From: Kluyvera ascorbata_C
Lineage (GTDB): Bacteria > Pseudomonadota > Gammaproteobacteria > Enterobacterales > Enterobacteriaceae
NCBI RefSeq assembly: GCF_044197065.1
Contig: NZ_JBIQOI010000009.1
Span: 109,849-173,848 of the forward strand
Direction of reading: 5' to 3'
Length of the DNA stretch: 64,000 nt
A program made the translations under genes and the position numbers. Positions 59,026 to 64,000 of the stretch are shown one piece after another. The first letter of the stretch is position 1, and each line of letters begins with the position of its first letter. Below the pieces are notes generated by a model, which did no database searches, was not told where the DNA came from, and saw only the letters and a program-made list of their open reading frames with translations.

Positions 59026-60147
59026 TTACTCGTCAAAGAACCAGTACCCCTGATTAATCAACGCCGTCAGCTCAACAACGAACGCTGGGTTATTTAGCGC
59101 CTCGCCAAGCAACGCGCTGTCCACTTCGGTAAAGCGGCTCAGCACATCCATCGCCTGCGGCGCACAGGTTTCCACCCGCTCGCTGTTAATAAAGAAGTAG
59201 CCGCCAATGCTCAGCACCCGCAGACCGTTCAGACGACGCAGGGTTTCACCGTTTTCCAGCGCGCCAGCAACCTCTTCCGGCGCATACGGCGGCTCGGCTG
59301 GCGCAAGATCCAACTCATGACGCGGCGTGCTGATAAAGCTGCCGAACCATTGCTTAAAATCATCCGGCTGGCGGATCATATCGATCATCATGGTGCGCAG
59401 ACGCTCAAGCTCATGATCTTCCACTTTACCCGCATGTTCACGGCAGGTGAGATCGGGATCGGTGTAATACTTCTCACCCAGATCGTTTTCCAGCGCGTAA
59501 TCGGCAAAGCTGCTGATCAGATCGCGACCGTTCGGCCCACGGAAGCCAACGGAGTAGTTCAGCGTCGCTTCAAAGGTATAACCATCGTGCGGGAATCCTG
59601 GCGGAATATAGAGAATATCGCCCGGCTCCATTTCCACTTCGATAATTGGCGTAAACGGCTCGACGTGCAGCAGCGCCGGGTGCGGACAGTGCTGTTTTAA
59701 CGGCAGAGCATCGCCCACGCGCCAGCGACGACGACCCATGCCCTGGATAATAAACACGTCGTACGGGTCGATATGCGGCCCTACGCCGCCGCCCGGCACC
59801 GAGAAGGAGATCATCAGATCGTCCAGACGCCAGTCCGGCAGCACGCGGAACGGACGTACCAGCTCAGCAGAAGGTTCATGCCAGTGGTTCACCGCCTGCG
59901 CCAGCAGCGACCAGTTTTCCTCGCCCAGATGGTCAAAATCTTCAAACGGGCCGTTGCTGGCCTGCCATTTGCCGTCGGCGTGGCTGACCAGGCGGCTGTC
60001 GACTTCCATCTCCATTGCCAGACCGGCCAGTTCGTCCGGGGTAATCGGGTCAACGAAGTTCGGGAACGCGTTCTTCAGAACGACCGGTTGCTTCTGCCAG
60101 TATTTTTCTAAAAATTCCGGCCAGTTGAGGTTCAGCTGATAAGCCAT
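59026..60147 (-). CDS. roxA: RoxA-like ribosomal protein L16 arginine hydroxylase
   Basis: 373 residues, JmjC/cupin 2-oxoglutarate oxygenase. Iron ligands VGPHIDPYDVFI (His-X-Asp, about 125-127) and IPPGFPHDGYTF (His near 187); C-terminal winged-helix-like part ends INQGYWFFDE. Resembles E. coli RoxA (YcfD), also 373 residues, but with many substitutions throughout, and in E. coli roxA lies near phoPQ, far from here. It may be the relocated orthologue or a second copy. The upstream gene is a diguanylate cyclase behind a terminator. Confidence 0.85.
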   Translation of the reverse strand: MAYQLNLNWPEFLEKYWQKQPVVLKNAFPNFVDPITPDELAGLAMEMEVDSRLVSHADGKWQASNGPFEDFDHLGEENWSLLAQAVNHWHEPSAELVRPFRVLPDWRLDDLMISFSVPGGGVGPHIDPYDVFIIQGMGRRRWRVGDALPLKQHCPHPALLHVEPFTPIIEVEMEPGDILYIPPGFPHDGYTFEATLNYSVGFRGPNGRDLISSFADYALENDLGEKYYTDPDLTCREHAGKVEDHELERLRTMMIDMIRQPDDFKQWFGSFISTPRHELDLAPAEPPYAPEEVAGALENGETLRRLNGLRVLSIGGYFFINSERVETCAPQAMDVLSRFTEVDSALLGEALNNPAFVVELTALINQGYWFFDE

Positions 60148-60186
60148 GTTTCGATACCATCACAGTAGAGGAGTTGGCTCGATTAT

Positions 60187-60211
60187 AAAGAGGCTCGTGA
60201 TGAGCCTCTTT
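60187..60211 (-). terminator. Terminator of the diguanylate cyclase gene
   Basis: AAAGAGGCTC (60187-60196) and GAGCCTCTTT (60202-60211) form a perfect 10-base stem with a GTGAT loop; TATAATC follows on the minus strand. Confidence 0.85.
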
Positions 60212-60239
60212 GTGGTGAATCAATTGCCGAACGTTCCGC

Positions 60240-61538
60240 TTACACCGATACAACGCGGTTACGCCCCTGCTGTTTAGCGCGATACAGCGCCGCATCGCTG
60301 CTGTGGATAAGCTCTGCGCCAATCTCCGCCGGGCTCTGGATGCTGCAAACCGACAGCGGCGCATCCCAGGTCATCACCCCCAGGCTGATGGTCAGCACGC
60401 CGCCAAGCGGGCTGGTTTCATGTTCAATATTCAGACTCATCACCCGTTCACGCAGACGTTCTGCCACCGCTCGCGCGCCCTCAGCATCGGTATCTGGCAG
60501 CATGATTAAGAACTCTTCGCCGCCGTAACGGCTGACGCTATCGTCCGGCCGCACGCCGCCCTTCATCGCGTCCGCCACCGCGCGCAGCACGCGGTCGCCC
60601 GCCTGATGGCCGTAGGTATCGTTGTAGCGTTTGAAAAAGTCGAGATCGGCCATGCACAGCGAGAGTGACGTCCCCTCGCGCTGGGCGCGGGTGATTTCAT
60701 AGTTCAGACGATCGTCCATATAGCGACGATTAAAAAGCCCGGTGAGATGATCCCGCTCGGCGTACTGCAACAGCACCTGATTAGCGCTGGCGAGCTGCTG
60801 TTCCACCATCTTGCGCTCGGTGATGTCCATCCACGCGGAGGAGATCCCCGCCACGTTTCCGCCCGCGTCGTATACCGGCATTGGCTTGATATAGAAATAG
60901 CGTCCGTAGAGGAAAACTTCTTTGCTGGCGATCTCTTCCCCGGCATCAAGCCGGATAAAGTCCTGCTGAAATAAGAGGTTCCACTCCGGCATGATATCCC
61001 GCAGACACTGGCCAATCAGCGTATCTTCCGGCTGGCCGAGCAGCTCGCCCATCGCTTTATTCGCTTTTGTAAGCTGCCCGGAACGGTTAATCACACACAG
61101 TGCCAGCGGCGTGTTTTGATAGATGGATTCCAATTGCAACACGCGTTCACCGAGCTGAGAAATATCACGGTCGGTACCGCGATACCCAGTCAACTGCCCC
61201 ATATCATCAAACAGTGGAATACCGCTGGTTTCGAGGATAACAACGCGGCCATCTGCCCGTCGATTACGGTTAATCAGGCCAGAAAAAGGCATCTGAGAGG
61301 CCAAGGCAGTGATAAAGACGCCCTGTAGCCGTTCCGCCTCACCAGGGACCATAAAATCAAATGGCGTGCGGCCTAATACTTCTTCGGGGGCGAATCCAAG
61401 CAGGTTTTTTACCACGCTGGAAACCCAAACGTATCGCCCCTGAGTATCCACTTCCCACACCCAATCGGTATTATGATTGAGAAGATCCGCGAGCTTATCT
61501 GCTTCACTCATGTTTCCTTGCGCGAATTGCTTATCCAT
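60240..61538 (-). CDS. PAS-PAS-GGDEF diguanylate cyclase
   Basis: About 432 residues, no membrane segment seen. PAS 1 (about 15-125: TDWVWEVDTQGRYVWVSSVV), PAS 2 (about 135-250: VINRSGQLTKANKAMGELLG, then ISSAWMDITERKMVEQQL), then a GGDEF domain (about 265-430). The active loop is YGGEEF, a functional variant, and RPDD five residues before it is an intact inhibitory I-site, so active, product-inhibited c-di-GMP synthesis is likely. Start uncertain: ATGs at 61559, 61538 and 61511, the last with a good AAGGAA. Signal unknown. Confidence 0.92.
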   Translation of the reverse strand: MDKQFAQGNMSEADKLADLLNHNTDWVWEVDTQGRYVWVSSVVKNLLGFAPEEVLGRTPFDFMVPGEAERLQGVFITALASQMPFSGLINRNRRADGRVVILETSGIPLFDDMGQLTGYRGTDRDISQLGERVLQLESIYQNTPLALCVINRSGQLTKANKAMGELLGQPEDTLIGQCLRDIMPEWNLLFQQDFIRLDAGEEIASKEVFLYGRYFYIKPMPVYDAGGNVAGISSAWMDITERKMVEQQLASANQVLLQYAERDHLTGLFNRRYMDDRLNYEITRAQREGTSLSLCMADLDFFKRYNDTYGHQAGDRVLRAVADAMKGGVRPDDSVSRYGGEEFLIMLPDTDAEGARAVAERLRERVMSLNIEHETSPLGGVLTISLGVMTWDAPLSVCSIQSPAEIGAELIHSSDAALYRAKQQGRNRVVSV

Positions 61539-61706
61539 TGCTTTCCCGTCCTTTTCCATTAGCGTTCCACTCGCCCCATGATCGGGTCAAAAAACAACCT
61601 GTTTATCAACCAATGCCTAATGAATGGCTATTTAATAATCACAAAAACTTTAACAATATGTGCTATTGAATTATTTTAGAGCAAGAATAGAGGAGGCCGG
61701 TTTGTG

Positions 61707-61919
61707 ATGTTAATTAAATATTCATGCCCAAAATGCAACCATACAACAGAAATTGCCGATATTGAAAAAATAACGAATTCTGCTGACGAATATCCTTTAT
61801 GCTGCGCTGGCTGCGGTCAGCATTTTAGCAAAACGACGCTGATAACATTTGCCCGCCAGCGTGCGGAAGAGATGATTAAGCTCGCATTATCACGTTTGGA
61901 AAAACAGACGGGAAAATAA
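61707..61919 (+). CDS. Small zinc-ribbon protein
   Basis: 70 residues (MLIKYSCPKCNHTTEIADIE) with AGGAGG about 10 bases upstream; a GTG one codon earlier (61704) is also possible. Two Cys pairs, CPKC and CCAGC, fit a zinc ribbon; the C-terminal half (about 42-70) is a basic helix, FARQRAEEMIKLALSRLEKQ. It resembles small enterobacterial zinc-binding proteins of unknown role (YnfU type), with low certainty. Divergent from the cyclase gene. Confidence 0.75.
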   Translation: MLIKYSCPKCNHTTEIADIEKITNSADEYPLCCAGCGQHFSKTTLITFARQRAEEMIKLALSRLEKQTGK

Positions 61920-62101
61920 TACCCAAGTACGTATTATGATTGGTTATTATTACCAATGAATTATTGCGCTGAGAAAATGGCTTTGCGTTAATATAAAAGT
62001 GACATAAATAATACTTCAGACCCTTCACCTTTCTGCTATCAATATCAACATTCCCTTTATTTCTCCATCCAACGCATATCCCTACGTCTGATGCAGATAA
62101 A

Positions 62102-62164
62102 CCGAGCGATAAGCACAGGCAAGGTAAATCCGGAGTCGGCGCTTACGTACCTCGCCCGGGCTAC
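62102..62164. repeat. GTAGCCCGG-type repeat, degraded left arm
   Basis: CCGAGCGATAAGCACAGGCA at the left and CGTACCTCGCCCGGGCTAC at the right around CCGGAGTCGGCGC. Right arm matches 20281-20328. Confidence 0.65.
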
Positions 62165-62301
62165 AAGGAGGGGTTAGGCTAAGGCTTCCGCTTCCCCCAA
62201 TGCAATGTTCTGAATCTCCACCAGATAGACCCAGATGGCTGCCGATGGTCTGCACCTGACGAATTTCACCTTCCTGGCTTGCCAGCGCACCGCGCGGGTT
62301 C

Positions 62302-62332
62302 TGCCGGATGGCGCTTCGCTTATCCGGCCTAC
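62302..62332. repeat. Single REP unit
   Basis: TGCCGGATGGCGCTTCGCTT then ATCCGGCCTAC, one arm of the REP pairs seen elsewhere in the window. Confidence 0.85.
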
Positions 62333-62438
62333 CGCTGGAAAATAATATTTAAAATCTGCCTGTTTATTGATGTAAATCAGGAAGCACCCAGTTCTCTTCA
62401 CGCCTCATTACGCCATTACTTACCTTGATACACTTAGG

Positions 62439-62448
62439 TGGTATGCCA
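62439..62448 (+). promoter_or_regulatory. GntR-family operator candidate
   Basis: TGGTATGCCA is a near-palindrome that differs by one base from TGGTATACCA, the core recognised by ExuR/UxuR-class regulators. It is about 220 bases upstream of the exuT-like start and 11 bases before a CRP-type site. Confidence 0.5.
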
Positions 62449-62458
62449 TCCTGATTAT

Positions 62459-62474
62459 TTTGAATTAGATCACA
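62459..62474 (+). promoter_or_regulatory. CRP site upstream of the exuT-like gene
   Basis: TTTGAATTAGATCACA matches TGTGA-N6-TCACA at 9 of 10 defined positions. Catabolite control is known for hexuronate genes. Confidence 0.7.
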
Positions 62475-62667
62475 AAAAAATCTGAAACAGAGGTTTAGTA
62501 TTCGGAAAAAATGTGACATGGATTCACAAAAATCTCATAAATGGACCGCAGTACCTTGCTTCAGCCTCTTTTTGGCCCGGCAAATTATCTTCTCTCTGTA
62601 TGACCAAAACTGCGCCTGTACACCTAACACAGGCCGTTTCACATTCTAAGAAGTAAAGGAAAGTTTT

Positions 62668-63936
62668 ATGCGCACCACTGGTCATACGCGCTGGTTTATG
62701 GTGGCTCTTGTCACGCTTGGCACAATTCTGTGTTATTTAACCCGCAATACTATTTCGGCCGCAGCGCCGACGCTGCAAAGCGATCTACACATCACGACCC
62801 AGCAATATTCCTGGATTGTGGCCACCTTCTCCGCTTGCTACACCATCGCACAGCCTATTGCGGGCTATGTGTTGGATACCCTCGGCACCAAAGTCGGCTA
62901 CACCCTGTTTGGCGGCATGTGGGCCATCTTCTGTATTGGCGCGGCCTTCACCAGCAGCTGGCAGGGTCTGGCGCTGTTCCGCGGCCTGGGCGGTTTTGCC
63001 GAGAGTGCGATGATCCCCGCAGGTTTGAAATCCGTCACCGAATGGTTCCCGGATAACGAGCGATCCGTCGCCGTGGGTTATTTCAACGTTGGTTCTTCTA
63101 TGGGGGCGATTATTGCGCCGCCGCTGGTCGCATGGGCCATCTTCATTCATAGCTGGCGTCTGGCGTTTATCATCGTCGGTATCGCCAGCATGGTCTGGGC
63201 GCTGGGTTGGTATCTGGTTTATAACCGCCCTGGGCAGTGCAAAAGCCTGAGCAAAGAGGAATTCGATTACATCACCAGCGGCCAGCCGGAGCGTAAGGTG
63301 GTAGATAAAGTGCATATTGGGCAGTTGCTGCGCCAGCGTAAGTTCTGGGGTATCGCCCTGCCGCGCTTCCTGGCCGAACCGGCATGGGGGACGTTCAACG
63401 CGTGGATCCCACTGTTTATGGTGCACACCTACGGCTTTAACCTGAAAGATATCGCCATGTTCGCGTGGATCCCGATGCTGTTTGCCGATATGGGCTGCAT
63501 CATCGGCGGCTATCTGCCGGGGATCTTCCAGCGCATCTTTGGCGTGAATATCGTGGTCTCCCGCAAGCTGGTCGTCACCATGGGCGCGGCGCTGATGATC
63601 CTGCCGGGTATGGTCGGTCTGTTTAGCAGCCCGTTCGTAGCTATCGCCCTGCTGTGCGTCGGCGGCTTTGCCCACCAGTCGCTGTCTGGCGCGCTGATTA
63701 CGCTCTCTTCCGATATGTTCGATCCGGGCGAAGTGGCTACCGCCAACGGCTTTACCGGCATGGCGGCATGGACGGCGAGTACGCTGTTCGCGCTCGTGGT
63801 TGGCGCACTGGCCGACACCTTAGGCTTCAGCCCGCTGTTTGCGGTGCTGGCGGCATTTGACGTGATTGGGGCGATTATTCTGTGGGCGCTGCTGCGTTCA
63901 CCGGAGCCCGAACTGGAAATGAACCCGGCAAGCTGA
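62668..63936 (+). CDS. exuT: ExuT-like hexuronate transporter (MFS, anion:cation symporter)
   Basis: 422 residues, 12 membrane helices. Closely resembles E. coli ExuT through its whole length: RWFMVALVTLGTILCYLTRN (helix 1), RSVAVGYFNVGSSMGAIIAP, RKFWGIALPRFLAEPAWGTF-NAWIPLFM, and GFAHQSLSGALITLSSDMF. Substrate is inferred to be glucuronate/galacturonate. Shorter C-terminal tail than I recall for E. coli. AAGTAAAGGAAAG lies before the ATG. Without uxaCA next to it in this window, it could be a relocated orthologue or a paralogue; the sequence beyond is not readable. Confidence 0.85.
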   Translation: MRTTGHTRWFMVALVTLGTILCYLTRNTISAAAPTLQSDLHITTQQYSWIVATFSACYTIAQPIAGYVLDTLGTKVGYTLFGGMWAIFCIGAAFTSSWQGLALFRGLGGFAESAMIPAGLKSVTEWFPDNERSVAVGYFNVGSSMGAIIAPPLVAWAIFIHSWRLAFIIVGIASMVWALGWYLVYNRPGQCKSLSKEEFDYITSGQPERKVVDKVHIGQLLRQRKFWGIALPRFLAEPAWGTFNAWIPLFMVHTYGFNLKDIAMFAWIPMLFADMGCIIGGYLPGIFQRIFGVNIVVSRKLVVTMGAALMILPGMVGLFSSPFVAIALLCVGGFAHQSLSGALITLSSDMFDPGEVATANGFTGMAAWTASTLFALVVGALADTLGFSPLFAVLAAFDVIGAIILWALLRSPEPELEMNPAS

Positions 63937-63946
63937 CCGGACCACC

Positions 63947-64000
<54 letters not shown>

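Larger units (their letters stand above)
61920..62438. other. Intergenic region with repeats and a possible gene remnant
   Basis: No complete gene. AT-rich to about 62080, then a GTAGCCCGG-type repeat (62102-62164), a stretch of coding-like GC content (62175-62295) and a half REP (62302-62332). The minus-strand stretch reads RGALASQEGEIRQVQTIGSH in one frame and LVEIQNIALGEAEALA in the next, suggesting a frameshifted gene tail. Confidence 0.45.

Noticed and set aside
62512..62528. CRP-like TGTGA ... TCACA near the exuT-like gene
   Set aside because: The spacer is 7 bases, not 6, so it is not counted as a CRP site.
62785..63675. Open frame of 296 codons antisense to the exuT-like gene
   Set aside because: Charged, low-complexity mirror of a membrane protein.

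Overview
The window is chromosomal DNA from a member of the Enterobacteriaceae, close to the Citrobacter / Enterobacter / Kluyvera / Klebsiella group. Gene order follows the 8-9.5 minute region of Escherichia coli, read from the pgpA end towards hemB. The proteins look like orthologues rather than identical copies, and the intergenic REP/BIME-type repeats (GCCGGATGGCG...TTATCCGGCCTAC) are of the enterobacterial type. The genus cannot be fixed from this sequence alone. No rRNA, tRNA, CRISPR array, insertion sequence or prophage was seen.

Layout. Positions 1-13150 hold a housekeeping core: thiL-pgpA, nusB, ribE, ribD and nrdR (thiamine, riboflavin, antitermination, ribonucleotide reductase control), lipoprotein yajI, nucleoside porin tsx, HNH protein yajD, the queA-tgt-yajC-secD-secF operon (queuosine and protein export), and acpH. 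A compact Ldr/Rdl-type type I toxin-antitoxin locus sits between tsx and yajD. At 13.2-18.3 kb is an accessory block: an AhpC/TsaA-type peroxiredoxin with an OxyR-like operator, then a three-gene catabolic-looking cassette (isochorismatase-like hydrolase, membrane-anchored ABM protein, YtcJ-like amidohydrolase) divergent from its own LysR regulator.

Positions 18.3-45.7 kb return to the E. coli order: malZ, proY, brnQ, phoR/phoB, sbcD-sbcC, mak, rdgC, ppnP, aroM, aroL, yaiI, proC, psiF-phoA, iraP, an inserted MdtG-like MFS pump, ddlA, yaiZ, yaiY, yaiW-sbmA and ampH. yaiA and araJ, which E. coli has here, were not found. The Pho regulon is well represented (phoBR, phoA-psiF, with PhoB-type boxes).

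Positions 45.6-64.0 kb are the more variable end: iprA, a large autotransporter with a very AT-rich upstream region, hemB, a fused two-domain acyltransferase resembling the bifunctional ornithine-lipid synthase OlsF, tauABCD (taurine), mmuPM (S-methylmethionine, with MetJ-type boxes), a RoxA-like ribosomal oxygenase, a PAS-PAS-GGDEF diguanylate cyclase, a small zinc-ribbon protein and an ExuT-like hexuronate transporter with CRP- and GntR-type operators. The window ends in 52 consecutive G, which looks like a sequencing or assembly artefact.

The most interesting items are the Ldr/Rdl locus, the OlsF-like fusion, the LysR-linked three-gene cassette, and the OxyR-type operator of the peroxiredoxin. 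All identifications rest on remembered family features; no database search was run.
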